Under the pieces are notes generated by a model that worked only from the letters and a program-made list of their open reading frames with translations, had not been told where the DNA came from and did not search any database. Below are positions 42,870 through 51,607 of a DNA stretch of 64,000 nucleotides, piece after piece (position 1 is the stretch's first letter; each line of letters begins with the position of its first letter). A program made the position numbers and the translations under genes. The DNA is taken from positions 248,001 to 312,000 of the forward strand of contig NZ_JAFIWA010000002.1 of assembly GCF_018588945.1 (NCBI RefSeq), in the 5' to 3' direction. This DNA is from Microbacterium flavescens. Lineage in GTDB: Bacteria > Actinomycetota > Actinomycetes > Actinomycetales > Microbacteriaceae.

Positions 42870-45667
42870 TAGTCGTTTCCGCGGCCGTTGCCGCCGCCGC
42901 AGTCCGGAGAGGCGTAGTTCACGGTGATCCCGGTGTTGCGGTTGGTCACGGAGCCGCCCTTGGGGCTCGTGCTCGTCACGCGTCCTTCGTTGTCGACCTT
43001 GCCGTCGGGCTTGCACTTGCCGACCTGCACGTTGCCGAAGCCGGCCTGACGCAGTTGCGAGATCGCACTGTCCACTCCCATGCCGACAACGTCCGGGACC
43101 GTGAGACCGAGCCCGTTGCTCGGGCTGATGGTGATGGTCGATCCGCCGGCGACCTTGCCCGCTCCGGGGTTCTGACTGACGACAAGGTCCTTGGCCTGAT
43201 CGGAGTCCACGGCTGGACCGACGATGACATCGAACCCGCGGCCCTCAAGCTCGGCCCTGGCCTGTTCGACGGAGAGCCCGACCACGTTGGGCAGATCGGT
43301 GAGGATGAACTTCGTCAGCTCGCTGTCCGCCTGGGCGAACGGACCCCCGCCGTACGCGGCATTCGCCGCCGCCTGCACGCGCCTGGCGATCTCGTAGCGG
43401 ACCTGGTAGAGAGCCCTCCCGTGCTGGTTGTAGGAGTTGAAGACGTCACCGCCTCCGTCGGCGTTGCCGACCCAGGCCACGGTGGCGACCTTGGTGCTCG
43501 ATTCGACCATCCACGTCTGGATCTCTTCGTGCGTTCCAGTTTTGCCGATGAGGGGCGTGCCGTCGTACGGGTTCCCCTGGTTGCCCGTGCCGCCGTCCAT
43601 GACGCCCTTCAGGGCGTAGGCAGCGGTGGCGGCGACCTTGGGCTCGAGCACCGGCGTGCACTTCCGCTCCGGCTTCGGCAGGTCGTTCCCGTCGGCATCG
43701 GTGACACGGTCGATCGCCTGCGGCTGGCAGTAGACACCGTTGTTGGCCACGGTCGCGTAGGCGCTGGCCATCGCGAGTGGCGACACCGCGTTCGTGCCGA
43801 TGACGGAGTTGAGGTTGTCCATCACGACCTCTTCGCCGTTCGGCTGAGTGACTCCCATGCGCGTTGCGACCTTCTGGATGTCGCACAGGTCGAGCTTCTC
43901 TGCCATGGCGAAGAACCCCGTGTTGAGCGAGTCCGCGGTGAAGCGAGTGGGGGTGCCGTAGTACCCGCCGTTGCCGCCGAAGTTCTTGGTCGGCTTGTCG
44001 GTCGGGTTCGTCCATGTCTCGCCGCACACCGTGAGGTTCTTGAAGAGTCGCACGCGGCCATTGAGGGTCTCGTTGACGGAGTGGCCCTTCTCGAGCCAGT
44101 CGATCAGCGTGAACAGCTTGAACGTCGATCCCGCCGGGAAGCCGCCGGAGTTGCCGAACTTCTTGTCACCGGCGAAGACGAGCGACGAGAAGTTCGGGTC
44201 GCCTGCCGCGGACGCGTCCTCGTTGAATTTCGTGTTCTGCGCGATCGCGAGGATGCGCCCTGTCGTCGCCTCAACGCTGACAGCTGTCGATCCGAAGCGG
44301 CCCTTGGAGGGCACAGTCTTCCCGGTCGGCATGTCGACCGACGTGGGCGCGACATCGGTCATCGCGCTCTCGGCGGCCTTCTGGATGCGCGAGTCAAGAG
44401 TCGTGTAGACGTTCAGACCACCGCGCGACAGCGTCTCCTGGCGCTCCTCGGGCGTCTCGCCGAAGGCGGGGTCGTTGAGGATGACGTACTTGACGTACTG
44501 GCAGAAGTACGCCGCGCCGCCGGCCGACCGGCAGCCGGTCTTGGCCGGATTGATCGCCGGCGTGATGGGCCACGCAGCGGCCTCGACATACTGCTCCCGG
44601 GTGATCTTGCCGTCGTCGAACATGCGGCTCAGCACGTAGAGCTGGCGCACCTTCGTCGAGGTGTAGCCGTCGGCCGCCGCCAGTCGCTGCTCTTCGGTGA
44701 TCTCGCCGGACTGCACGAGCGAGTCGAGCACCCGGATGTTGGCGCCCTCGTCGATGACGCCGTCCGGCGCCTTGTTGAACGCGGTGCCGTCGGCTCCGAA
44801 GATCGACCCGCCGGGCTTGTCGATGCGGTAGTTGTTGGGGTTCTGCACCATGCCGGCGAGCGTGGCCGCCTGGGCGACCGTGAGCTTCGCCGCCGTCGTG
44901 CCGAAGTAGTAGCGCGCCGCGGCCTCGATGCCGTAAGTGGTGCCGCCGAAGTTGGCGATGTTGAAGTAGCCGAGGAGGATCTCCTCCTTCGAGTACTTCT
45001 GCTCGAGGGCGATGGCGTAGCGCATCTCCTGGAGCTTGCGCATGTAGCCCTCGTCGCCCTCTGCCGTCGTGGCATCCTGCCAGCACTGCTGCAGGGCTTC
45101 GTCGCGCGTGACGGCGACGATCTTCTGGCCCGCCTCGTCGAGGACGGGCTCGCCCTTCTCGTCGACCTCGTACTCGACGTCGGCGTTCTGCTCGCACTTC
45201 TGGATGAGGACGTTCTTCACGTACTGCTGGCTGACGGTCGAGCCACCCTGGGTCTCGCCGCCTCCCTGGGCGTTGGAGAGGATCGCTCGGGTGGTTCCGA
45301 TCAGGTCGACGCCGCCGTGCTGGAAGTAGCGCGGGTCCTCACTGGACAGCAGCGCGTCGTACATGACAGGGGAGATCTGGTCGTACTTCACCGGCGTGCG
45401 GTCCTGCTCGAGGAACTTCGCCAGCAGCACCGGCTTGCCCGAGTCGGAGTCGGTGGCGTAGAAGTTGCTCGGCAGCATCAGATCGTCGATCTCGAGGACG
45501 CTGGGCAGGTTGTCGAACATCGTGATGGCGCTGGTCGCAGCGGCACCAGACAGCGCGATGGCGGGGGTCACCGTGGCGGCGACGAGAACACCCGCGACTG
45601 CGCTGAGGCCTACGAGGCCGGTGATCCCACCGAGCACACCGCTAGCCGTTCGTTTGGTATCAGGCAT
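42869..45667 (-). CDS. Bifunctional class A penicillin-binding protein with PASTA domains
   Basis: 932 aa. One membrane helix (about 13-45), a GT51 glycosyltransferase domain with catalytic Glu110 (LLSSEDPRYFQHGGVD) and GGSTVSQQ (141-148), a transpeptidase domain with Ser514/Lys517 (AGSTFK), SLN and KTG motifs, then two PASTA domains (LPNVVGLSVEQARAEL ... and VPDVVGMGVDSAISQL ...) and a Gly/Asn-rich tail. It polymerises and crosslinks peptidoglycan. ATG 45667 lies 7 nt after a TACGAT box; an extension to 45721 is less likely. The phosphoesterase gene is coupled to its end. Confidence 0.94.
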   Translation of the reverse strand: MPDTKRTASGVLGGITGLVGLSAVAGVLVAATVTPAIALSGAAATSAITMFDNLPSVLEIDDLMLPSNFYATDSDSGKPVLLAKFLEQDRTPVKYDQISPVMYDALLSSEDPRYFQHGGVDLIGTTRAILSNAQGGGETQGGSTVSQQYVKNVLIQKCEQNADVEYEVDEKGEPVLDEAGQKIVAVTRDEALQQCWQDATTAEGDEGYMRKLQEMRYAIALEQKYSKEEILLGYFNIANFGGTTYGIEAAARYYFGTTAAKLTVAQAATLAGMVQNPNNYRIDKPGGSIFGADGTAFNKAPDGVIDEGANIRVLDSLVQSGEITEEQRLAAADGYTSTKVRQLYVLSRMFDDGKITREQYVEAAAWPITPAINPAKTGCRSAGGAAYFCQYVKYVILNDPAFGETPEERQETLSRGGLNVYTTLDSRIQKAAESAMTDVAPTSVDMPTGKTVPSKGRFGSTAVSVEATTGRILAIAQNTKFNEDASAAGDPNFSSLVFAGDKKFGNSGGFPAGSTFKLFTLIDWLEKGHSVNETLNGRVRLFKNLTVCGETWTNPTDKPTKNFGGNGGYYGTPTRFTADSLNTGFFAMAEKLDLCDIQKVATRMGVTQPNGEEVVMDNLNSVIGTNAVSPLAMASAYATVANNGVYCQPQAIDRVTDADGNDLPKPERKCTPVLEPKVAATAAYALKGVMDGGTGNQGNPYDGTPLIGKTGTHEEIQTWMVESSTKVATVAWVGNADGGGDVFNSYNQHGRALYQVRYEIARRVQAAANAAYGGGPFAQADSELTKFILTDLPNVVGLSVEQARAELEGRGFDVIVGPAVDSDQAKDLVVSQNPGAGKVAGGSTITISPSNGLGLTVPDVVGMGVDSAISQLRQAGFGNVQVGKCKPDGKVDNEGRVTSTSPKGGSVTNRNTGITVNYASPDCGGGNGRGND

Positions 45668-45674
45668 AGGGTTG

Positions 45675-45680
45675 ATCGTA
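45675..45680 (-). promoter_or_regulatory. -10 box, leaderless promoter of the PBP gene
   Basis: TACGAT on the reverse strand, 7 nt before ATG 45667. Confidence 0.55.
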
Positions 45681-45778
45681 AGGGAATTACCTGGGCGATT
45701 CCCTGACGGACGTGCGCCCACGCGGGTGTTTCCCAGTCTTCACCAGCCCGATTCCGCTCGCCGACTCGAGGAGCCGCG

Positions 45779-45994
45779 ATGACGACGTGGGAGTATCTCA
45801 CCACGCCCCTTCTGATCCACAACACCGCCGCGATCCTCAACAACTGGGGCAAGCAGGGCTGGGAACTCGTGCAGGTCGTGCCGGGTCCCGAGGGTGGGCT
45901 GGTGGCCTATCTCAAGCGCCCCAGCGGCGGTGGAGTGGCGAATGCCGGACTGGATGCCGCGGCCCAGGCATCCCAGCAGTTCGAGGGGAACTGA
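45779..45994 (+). CDS. DUF4177 small protein
   Basis: 71 aa. WEYLTTPLLIHNTAAILNNWGKQGWELVQVV is the DUF4177 pattern (short beta-alpha-beta unit ending GWELV). The C-terminal 25 residues are Gly/Ala-rich. ATG 45779 follows GAGGAG. It stops 4 nt before the RidA gene and is translated ahead of it. Function unknown; in actinobacteria it is regularly found upstream of RidA near class A PBP genes (recalled). Confidence 0.85.
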   Translation: MTTWEYLTTPLLIHNTAAILNNWGKQGWELVQVVPGPEGGLVAYLKRPSGGGVANAGLDAAAQASQQFEGN

Positions 45995-45998
45995 CCCG

Positions 45999-46466
45999 GT
46001 GACCGTCTCGCAGAAGCTCGCAGACCTGGGCATCTCGCTGCCCGATGTCGTCCCGCCGGTCGCCGCCTACGTGCCCGCCAAGGCGCACGGCGACCTCGTC
46101 TTCACCGCCGGCCAGCTGCCGATGGTCTCGGGCGCGCTGCCCGCGACCGGCAAGGTGGGGGAGGGCAGCGGGCTCGTCCCGGCGGCCGACGCCAAGGAGT
46201 ACGCGCGCCAGTGCGCCCTGAACGCGATCGCCGCAGCCGCCGCGGCCGTCGGCGGGGTGGACAGGCTCACCGGGGTCGTGAAGGTCACCGGGTTCGTGGC
46301 ATCCGTCCCCGAGTTCACCGGGCAGCCGGGCGTCATCAACGGCGCGAGCGAGGTGCTCGGCGACGTCTTCGGCGACGCCGGCCGCCATGCGCGCTCGGCC
46401 GTGGGCGTGCCCGTTCTGCCGCTCGACGCTCCGGTCGAGGTCGAGGTCGTCTTCTCCTTCGCCTGA
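45999..46466 (+). CDS. RidA-family (YjgF/UK114) protein
   Basis: 155 aa. VFTAGQLPMVSGALPATGKVG, YARQCALNAIAAAAAAVGGVDRLTGVVKVTGFVAS and the C-terminal RSAVGVPVLPLDAPVEVEVVF fit the longer RidA subfamily (two extra helical turns compared with the 125-aa archetype). The family hydrolyses reactive enamines/imines formed by PLP enzymes. The Arg that binds the substrate carboxylate is present in ARSAVGV. GTG 45999 is placed 9 nt after GAGGGGAA. Confidence 0.88.
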   Translation: MTVSQKLADLGISLPDVVPPVAAYVPAKAHGDLVFTAGQLPMVSGALPATGKVGEGSGLVPAADAKEYARQCALNAIAAAAAAVGGVDRLTGVVKVTGFVASVPEFTGQPGVINGASEVLGDVFGDAGRHARSAVGVPVLPLDAPVEVEVVFSFA

Positions 46467-46500
46467 CCCTGCCCCGGTCCTCATCGGCCCCACCACTCCT

Positions 46501-46571
46501 CGCGAAACCGCAACGGTGCACCGAGACCGCGCCTACTGGCTGCTGTCTCGGTGCACCGTTGCAGTCTCGCG
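46501..46571. repeat. Large palindrome between ridA and acs
   Basis: Arms 46501-46527 and 46545-46571 pair over 27 bp with two mismatches (shared core CAACGGTGCACCGAGAC), separated by 17 nt. It lies between two convergent genes. No T-run follows on either side, so it is not a standard intrinsic terminator; it resembles a REP/BIME-like unit or a factor-independent 3'-end-protecting hairpin. Confidence 0.85.
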
Positions 46572-46601
46572 GAAGGATGGGGGCGGGCCGGGAGGGCCGG
46601 G

Positions 46602-48566
46602 CTACCGGACCTGGGCGGAGATGACGCTCATCACGGCGGTGTCGGCCAGCGTCGTGGTGTCGCCGACCTCCCGGCCCTCGGCGACGTCGCGCAGCAGGCG
46701 GCGCATGATCTTGCCCGAGCGGGTCTTGGGCAGCTCGCCCACGATGTAGACGTCGCGCGGCCGGGCGATCGGCCCGATCTGCTCGCCGACCCACGCGCGC
46801 AGGGTCTGTCCGAGGCCCTCGACCGTGTGCTCGTCGAGGTAGGACTGCTTGATGATGACGAATGCGACGACGGCCTGGCCGGTCGTATCGTCCGACGCGC
46901 CCACGACGGCGGCCTCGGCGACCGCCTCGTTGCCGACCAGCGCCGACTCGATCTCGGTGGTCGACAGCCGGTGGCCCGACACGTTCATGACGTCGTCGAC
47001 GCGGCCGAGGAGCCACACGTCGCCGTCGTCGTCGAGGCGTGCGCCGTCCCCGGCGAAGTAGTAGCCCTGCTTCTGGAACTTCTCCCAGTAGGTCTCGACG
47101 AACCGCTCCGGGTCGCCCCAGATGCCGCGCAGCATCGCCGGCCATGGTTCGGTGATGACGAGCAGCCCGCCGTTCCCGTTGCCCACGTGCGAACCGTCCT
47201 CGTCGACGACGTCGACCGAGATGCCCGGCAGGGGCACCTGAGCCGCGCCCGGCTTCGTCTCGGTCACGCCCGGGAGGGCCGAGATCATCATCGCGCCGGT
47301 CTCGGTCTGCCACCACGTGTCGACGATCGGCGTGGTCTTGCCGCCGATGATCTTGCGGTACCACATCCATGCCTCGGGGTTGATGGGCTCACCCACCGAG
47401 CCGAGCAGACGCAGCGACGAGAGGTCGAACTGCTTGGGGACCGCGCGCCCGATCTTCATGAAGGAGCGGATGGCGGTGGGGGCGGTGTAGAGGATGCTGA
47501 CGCCGTACTTCTGCACGATCTCCCACCAGCGACCCGGGTGCGGGCTGTCGGGCGTGCCCTCGTACATGACCTGGGTCGCGCCGTTGGCGAGCGGGCCATA
47601 GGTGACGTACGTGTGACCGGTGACCCAGCCGATGTCGGCGGTGCACCAGAACACGTCGGTCTCGGGGTGGATGTCGTGCACGACCTTGTTGGTGAACGCC
47701 GCCTGCGTCAGGTAGCCGCCTGACGTGTGGAGGATGCCCTTGGGCTTTCCGGTCGTGCCGGAGGTGTAGAGGATGAAGAGCGGGTTCTCGGAGGGGAACG
47801 GCTTCGCCTCGTGATCGACGGATGCCTGGGCCACGACGTCGTGCCACCAGAGGTCGCGGCCCTCGGTCCACTCGACGTCGTTGCCGCCGCGCTTGACGAC
47901 GAGCACGTGCTCGACGGTCTCCTGCGCACCCTGTCCGCGGTCGCCGAGGGCGAGGTCGACGGCGGGCTTGAGTGCCGACACCTTGCCCTTGCGGTAGCCG
48001 CCGTCGGCGGTGATGACGAGCTTCGCCCCGGCGTCGTCGATGCGCGCACGCAGGCTGTCGGCCGAGAACCCGCCGAAGACGACGGAGTGGATCGCGCCGA
48101 TGCGCGCCACGGCGAGCATCGCGGCGACGGCCTCGGGGATCATCGGCATGTAGATGGCGACGCGGTCGCCGTGCCCGATGCCGAGCCCTTCGAGCACGTT
48201 CGCCAGCCGCTTCACCTCGTCGGTGAGCTCGGCGTAGGTGACGCGCCGGTCGTCGCCGGGCTCGCCCTCCCACAGCAGCGCGACACGGTCGCCGTTGCCC
48301 GCCTCGACGTGGCGGTCGAGGCAGTTGTAGGCGACGTTGAGCTCGCCGTCGGGGAACCACTCGGCGAACGGCGGATTGGACCAGTCGAGCACGCGCGTGA
48401 AGGGCGTGTGCCAGTGGAGGTCGCGCGCCTGGTCCGCCCAGAAGCCCTCGCGATCGGCGGCGGCGCGCGCGTACAGGTCGGCGGTGGCGACCGCCTCGGC
48501 GGCGAATCGCTCGGACGGCGCGAATCGGCGGTCCTCGTTCAGCAGGTGATCGATCTGGCTGCTCAT
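46602..48566 (-). CDS. acs: Acetyl-CoA synthetase
   Basis: 654 aa, standard. Adenylate-forming motifs are present: ILYTSGTTGKPKGI, WCTADIGWVTGHTY, DTWWQTETG, GDGARLDDDGDVWLLGRVDDVMNVSGHRLST and the catalytic lysine in PKTRSGKIMRRLLR, which is the site of regulatory acetylation in this family. It activates acetate to acetyl-CoA with ATP, the scavenging counterpart of Pta-AckA. ATG 48566 follows AAAGGAGCG. A reverse-strand TACATT (48631-48626) is a possible -10. Confidence 0.96.
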   Translation of the reverse strand: MSSQIDHLLNEDRRFAPSERFAAEAVATADLYARAAADREGFWADQARDLHWHTPFTRVLDWSNPPFAEWFPDGELNVAYNCLDRHVEAGNGDRVALLWEGEPGDDRRVTYAELTDEVKRLANVLEGLGIGHGDRVAIYMPMIPEAVAAMLAVARIGAIHSVVFGGFSADSLRARIDDAGAKLVITADGGYRKGKVSALKPAVDLALGDRGQGAQETVEHVLVVKRGGNDVEWTEGRDLWWHDVVAQASVDHEAKPFPSENPLFILYTSGTTGKPKGILHTSGGYLTQAAFTNKVVHDIHPETDVFWCTADIGWVTGHTYVTYGPLANGATQVMYEGTPDSPHPGRWWEIVQKYGVSILYTAPTAIRSFMKIGRAVPKQFDLSSLRLLGSVGEPINPEAWMWYRKIIGGKTTPIVDTWWQTETGAMMISALPGVTETKPGAAQVPLPGISVDVVDEDGSHVGNGNGGLLVITEPWPAMLRGIWGDPERFVETYWEKFQKQGYYFAGDGARLDDDGDVWLLGRVDDVMNVSGHRLSTTEIESALVGNEAVAEAAVVGASDDTTGQAVVAFVIIKQSYLDEHTVEGLGQTLRAWVGEQIGPIARPRDVYIVGELPKTRSGKIMRRLLRDVAEGREVGDTTTLADTAVMSVISAQVR

Positions 48567-48725
48567 TGAGCGCGCTCCTTTGCGGCGGGTGGGCGAGTGC
48601 CGGTGCTCCGGCGAGTCTGTCGAGAAATGTAGTTCCGGGTTTCCCGGGTGACTACCCCCGTTAGTAGGTGAGCCGAATTCTTCGACTCGACCGATATATG
48701 AGTGAGAAGGCTCTCATGAAGTGTT
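48567..48725. other. Upstream region of acs
   Basis: Non-coding. It holds the acs 5' leader and a possible reverse-strand -10 box (48631-48626). Short inverted sequence around CGGGTTTCCCGGG (48637-48649) could be a regulator site for acs. Confidence 0.4.
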
Positions 48726-48753
48726 TTGCGAGGACCCCTTCCTCGCATATGCT
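48726..48753 (+). promoter_or_regulatory. Promoter of the 6C RNA
   Basis: TTGCGA (48726-48731), 16-bp spacer, TATGCT (48748-48753). Transcription should begin near 48760. Confidence 0.65.
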
Positions 48754-48759
48754 GTCCAG

Positions 48760-48865
48760 CGGCCGAACATCGATTCTGGCATTGCGGCACCCAAATCACC
48801 CCCCGAAGTGGTGTGTCGCACGTGGCGGCATCCCATTCCCCCCATGGGATGCCGCCCCTGTTTTT
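48760..48865 (+). ncRNA. 6C small regulatory RNA
   Basis: Two hairpins display C-rich loops. The first (48784-48819) pairs GCGGCAC with GTGTCGC and an inner CAC with GTG around a loop containing CCCCCCG. The second (48824-48856) is a perfect 13-bp stem GGCGGCATCCCAT/ATGGGATGCCGCC with loop TCCCCCC, followed by a T5 run (48861-48865), so it doubles as the terminator. This is the defining pattern of the actinobacterial 6C RNA, known in Mycobacterium as B11, where the C-loops bind target mRNAs near ribosome sites. Its place before the tad locus is the same as in Mycobacterium. Confidence 0.9.
48824..48865 (+). terminator. Intrinsic terminator of the 6C RNA
   Basis: 13-bp stem, 7-nt C-rich loop and a T5 tract 4 nt after the stem; it is also the second C-rich hairpin. 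Confidence 0.85.
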
Positions 48866-48962
48866 CCGGGAGCTTGTGCGCCGCCCCTCCTCCCCAGGTC
48901 GGCGATCCTCCGCGCGCTTCCCAGAACGACCGTCCGGACGCCGCCGGTACGGCGGGCGCTCG

Positions 48963-48968
48963 TAGCTT
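48963..48968 (+). promoter_or_regulatory. -10 box, leaderless promoter of the tad locus
   Basis: TAGCTT, then 7 nt, then ATG 48976. Confidence 0.5.
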
Positions 48969-48975
48969 CGATCGC

Positions 48976-50061
48976 ATGCCCGAGCCCTTCGTCGTCCGCC
49001 CGCGGACCGCTCCGTTCGTGAGCGATGGCCCCGTGCGGTCGGCGGTGGCGCCGGCACGTGTTCTCGAGCCGAGCGCGCCGTGGATCCCGGCTGCGCCGGC
49101 GGTCCGCGCGCGGGTGAGGCCGCGGCATCCGTCGCTCGAACCGCTCGCCGAGTACCTCGACGATCCCGACGTGACCGACCTGTTCGTCAACGGCGCGGCC
49201 GGCCTCTTCGTCGACCGGGGCTCGGGGCCGAAGCGCGAGCCCGCGTGGCACGCGAGCGAAGAGAACGTGCGCGAGCTGGCGGTCGCGCTCATCGGGCTCG
49301 GCGGGCGGCACATCGACGACGCGACCCCGTGCGTCGACGTCCGGCTCGACGGGGGCGTTCGGATCCACGCCGTGCTTCCGCCGGTCGCCGCTCAAGGCAC
49401 GGCCATCTCGATCCGGGTGCCGAGGCTCGATCGGCCGAGTCTCGACGACCTCCACGCCGGCGGCATGTTCGGCGACGAGGCGCGCGCCGGCCTCGACGAC
49501 CTGATCGCTCAGCGCGAGAACATCCTGATCACGGGAGCGGCGGGCGCCGGCAAGACCACGCTGCTGGCGAGCCTGCTGAGCGAGGCGCCTCCTCACGAGC
49601 GGATCGTCACGATCGAGGACGTCGCCGAGCTGCGGATCGACCATCCTCACCACGTCAGGCTCGAGGCGCGGCAGGCCAACCTGGAGGGAGCGGGGGCGAT
49701 CGGGCTGGCACGCCTGGTGCGCGAGGCGCTGCGGATGCGGCCCGACCGCCTCGTCGTGGGCGAGTGCCGCGGAGACGAGGTGCGCGAGCTGCTGTCCGCG
49801 CTCAACACCGGCCACGACGGCGGTGCGGGCACGCTCCACGCCAACGGACTCCACGATGTGCCCGCGCGACTGGAGGCGCTCGGAGCCCTCGCCGGACTCG
49901 ACGACCACGCGGTGGCGCGGCAGGTGGCGAGCGCGATCGGCTTCGTCCTGCACGTCGAGCGCGCGGAGGGCAGGCGTCGGCTCGGCGGGATCGGCCGTCC
50001 GCGCGTCGACCCGGCGACGGGCCGGCTGACGATCGAGGAGCTCGCGTGGGACGCACGGTGA
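48976..50061 (+). CDS. Tad-type secretion ATPase (TadA/CpaF)
   Basis: 361 aa. Walker A GAAGAGKTT (187-195), Asp box IVTIEDVAELRI, His/Arg region HHVRLEARQAN and Walker B MRPDRLVVGECRG (about 254-266) are those of the CpaF/TadA subfamily of type II/IV secretion ATPases. It powers assembly of Flp-like pili or a related export machine. ATG 48976 is set by the TAGCTT box; longer frames upstream would run through the 6C RNA. It starts the five-gene locus 48976-51924. The septum-site (ssd) gene that precedes it in Mycobacterium is absent. Confidence 0.9.
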   Translation: MPEPFVVRPRTAPFVSDGPVRSAVAPARVLEPSAPWIPAAPAVRARVRPRHPSLEPLAEYLDDPDVTDLFVNGAAGLFVDRGSGPKREPAWHASEENVRELAVALIGLGGRHIDDATPCVDVRLDGGVRIHAVLPPVAAQGTAISIRVPRLDRPSLDDLHAGGMFGDEARAGLDDLIAQRENILITGAAGAGKTTLLASLLSEAPPHERIVTIEDVAELRIDHPHHVRLEARQANLEGAGAIGLARLVREALRMRPDRLVVGECRGDEVRELLSALNTGHDGGAGTLHANGLHDVPARLEALGALAGLDDHAVARQVASAIGFVLHVERAEGRRRLGGIGRPRVDPATGRLTIEELAWDAR

Positions 50062-50999
50062 CCGGCGCGGCCGAGAAGGTCCGGCCCGGTCCGTCGGTCG
50101 CGTCGGCCGCCGCCGAGACGGTGCTGCGGCTCGCGGTGCTGTTGCAGGCGGGTCTCTCGCCGGCTCGCGCGTGGGAGCACCTCGCCGAGGCGGGCGATGC
50201 CGCTGCGGTCCGCGTCGCGGAAGCGCTGGGGGAGCGGATGCCGCTGGCCGACGCCATCGCGAGCGTCGCCGCTCCCGCTCCCCGGCGTCGTCTCCGGCGA
50301 CATGAGGCCGGCCGCGACCCGTGGCCCGACGTCGGTGCGGCATGGCGGGTCGCCACCACCGTCGGCGCTCCGCTCGCGGAGAGCCTGCGCGGGCTCGCCA
50401 CGGCGCTGCGCGACGCGCAGGAGGCGGCCGACGATGTGCGCGTCGCGCTCGCCGAGCCGGCGGGCACCGCACGGCTCATGGGGTGGCTCCCGATCGTGGC
50501 GGTCGCCCTCGGAGCCGCGCTCGGGTTCGACACGCTCGGAATCCTCGTGGGCCGGCCGCTCGGCGTCGCATGCCTGGTCGGCGGCGTGATCCTCATCATC
50601 GCGGCGCAGCGGTGGAGCGCTCACCTCGTGCGCCAGGCCCGCGTCGAGAGCGGCGTCCCCGGCCTCGACGCCGAGCTGCTGGCGATCGCGCTGAGCGGCG
50701 GCGTCTCGATCGAGCGGGCGACGGCGATCGTCGCCGGCGCCGGTGGAGAGAGAGCGGATGCCTCCACCGGCGCCGTGCTCGCGCTGTCGCGTTCGGCCGG
50801 TGTGCCCGCCGTGGAGCTGCTGCGCGCGACGGCGGCGCTCGCGCGACACCGGGCGCGGATCGACGGACGCCTGCGGGCCGCCCGGCTGTCGTCGCGCCTC
50901 CTCCTTCCGCTCGGAGTCTGCACACTGCCCGCATTCCTGCTTCTCGGCGTCGCGCCGATGCTCCTCAGCGTCATGTCCACGATGCCGCTCACGTTCTGA
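50058..50999 (+). CDS. Tad pilus inner-membrane protein (TadB/T2SF family)
   Basis: 313 aa, GTG start overlapping the TadA stop. It contains a type II secretion F domain (helical; AVLLQAGLSPARAWEHLAE in the first part, ELLAIALSGGVSIERATAIV in the second) and three or four membrane segments (about 137-158, 160-180, 285-308). Many species have separate TadB and TadC; here a single gene is present, as is usual in high-GC Gram-positive minimal tad loci. It forms the assembly platform. Confidence 0.85.
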   Translation: MTGAAEKVRPGPSVASAAAETVLRLAVLLQAGLSPARAWEHLAEAGDAAAVRVAEALGERMPLADAIASVAAPAPRRRLRRHEAGRDPWPDVGAAWRVATTVGAPLAESLRGLATALRDAQEAADDVRVALAEPAGTARLMGWLPIVAVALGAALGFDTLGILVGRPLGVACLVGGVILIIAAQRWSAHLVRQARVESGVPGLDAELLAIALSGGVSIERATAIVAGAGGERADASTGAVLALSRSAGVPAVELLRATAALARHRARIDGRLRAARLSSRLLLPLGVCTLPAFLLLGVAPMLLSVMSTMPLTF

Positions 51000-51062
51000 T
51001 GCCTGCACCGGCATCCCCGACCGTGCCCACGACACACCGAACACACCCGACAGGAGAACCCG

Positions 51063-51269
51063 ATGACCCTTCCCCTTCTGACCGCCCGCCGTGCGGCGAA
51101 GCTCTTCGCCGACACCCACGCCGACGATACCGGCGCCGCGACGGCCGAGTACGCGATCGCCACCATGGCGGCCGTGGCGTTCGCCGGGCTGCTGGTGGTG
51201 ATCATGCGCAGCGACGAGGTGCGCGGCATCCTCACCGATCTCATCCGCCGCGCCCTCACGGTCGCGTGA
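51063..51269 (+). CDS. DUF4244 Flp-pilin-like protein
   Basis: 68 aa. A short basic leader is followed by GAATAEYAIATMAAVAFAGLLVVIM, a pilin-type hydrophobic helix with the conserved Glu five positions after the potential cleavage site, the hallmark of type IV/Flp prepilins. ATG 51063 has CAGGAGAA upstream. It is the probable major subunit. A prepilin peptidase is not in the window. Confidence 0.85.
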   Translation: MTLPLLTARRAAKLFADTHADDTGAATAEYAIATMAAVAFAGLLVVIMRSDEVRGILTDLIRRALTVA

Positions 51270-51607
51270 TCCGCCGCAGGCTCGGCGACGACCGCGGGTC
51301 GGTCGTCGCCGAGTTCGCGGTGGCTCTACCGGCGCTGATCGTCGTGCTCATCGTCGGTGTCGGCGTGCTGGCCGCCGGTGCGCGGCAGGTGCGACTCCAG
51401 GATGCGGTGGCCGACGCCGCCCGTCTGGCCGCCCGAGGCGAGCCCGCCGGTCGGGTCGGTGCCGTCGTCGCCTCCGTCGCGCCCGGCGCTGTCGCCTCGG
51501 TCGAGCCGCGCGGCGACCTGGTGTGCGTGACCGGCACCGTGGCGGCGGCGCTTCCGCTTCCGTTCGCCCTGACCGCGACGAGCTGTGCGCTCGCAGGAGG
51601 CCTCTGA
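51266..51607 (+). CDS. TadE-like pseudopilin
   Basis: 113 aa. GDDRGSVVAEFAVALPALIVVLIVGVGVLAAGARQVRLQDAVADAARLAARGE is the TadE/TadG N-terminal pattern with one membrane helix. GTG 51266 overlaps the preceding stop. Two cysteines lie in the extracytoplasmic part (LVCVTG, TSCAL). It is probably a minor pilin. Confidence 0.85.
   Translation: MIRRRLGDDRGSVVAEFAVALPALIVVLIVGVGVLAAGARQVRLQDAVADAARLAARGEPAGRVGAVVASVAPGAVASVEPRGDLVCVTGTVAAALPLPFALTATSCALAGGL

Noticed and set aside
48668-49021. Plus-strand frame of 117 codons before cpaF.
   Set aside because: It runs through the 6C RNA hairpins and terminator and out of frame into cpaF.
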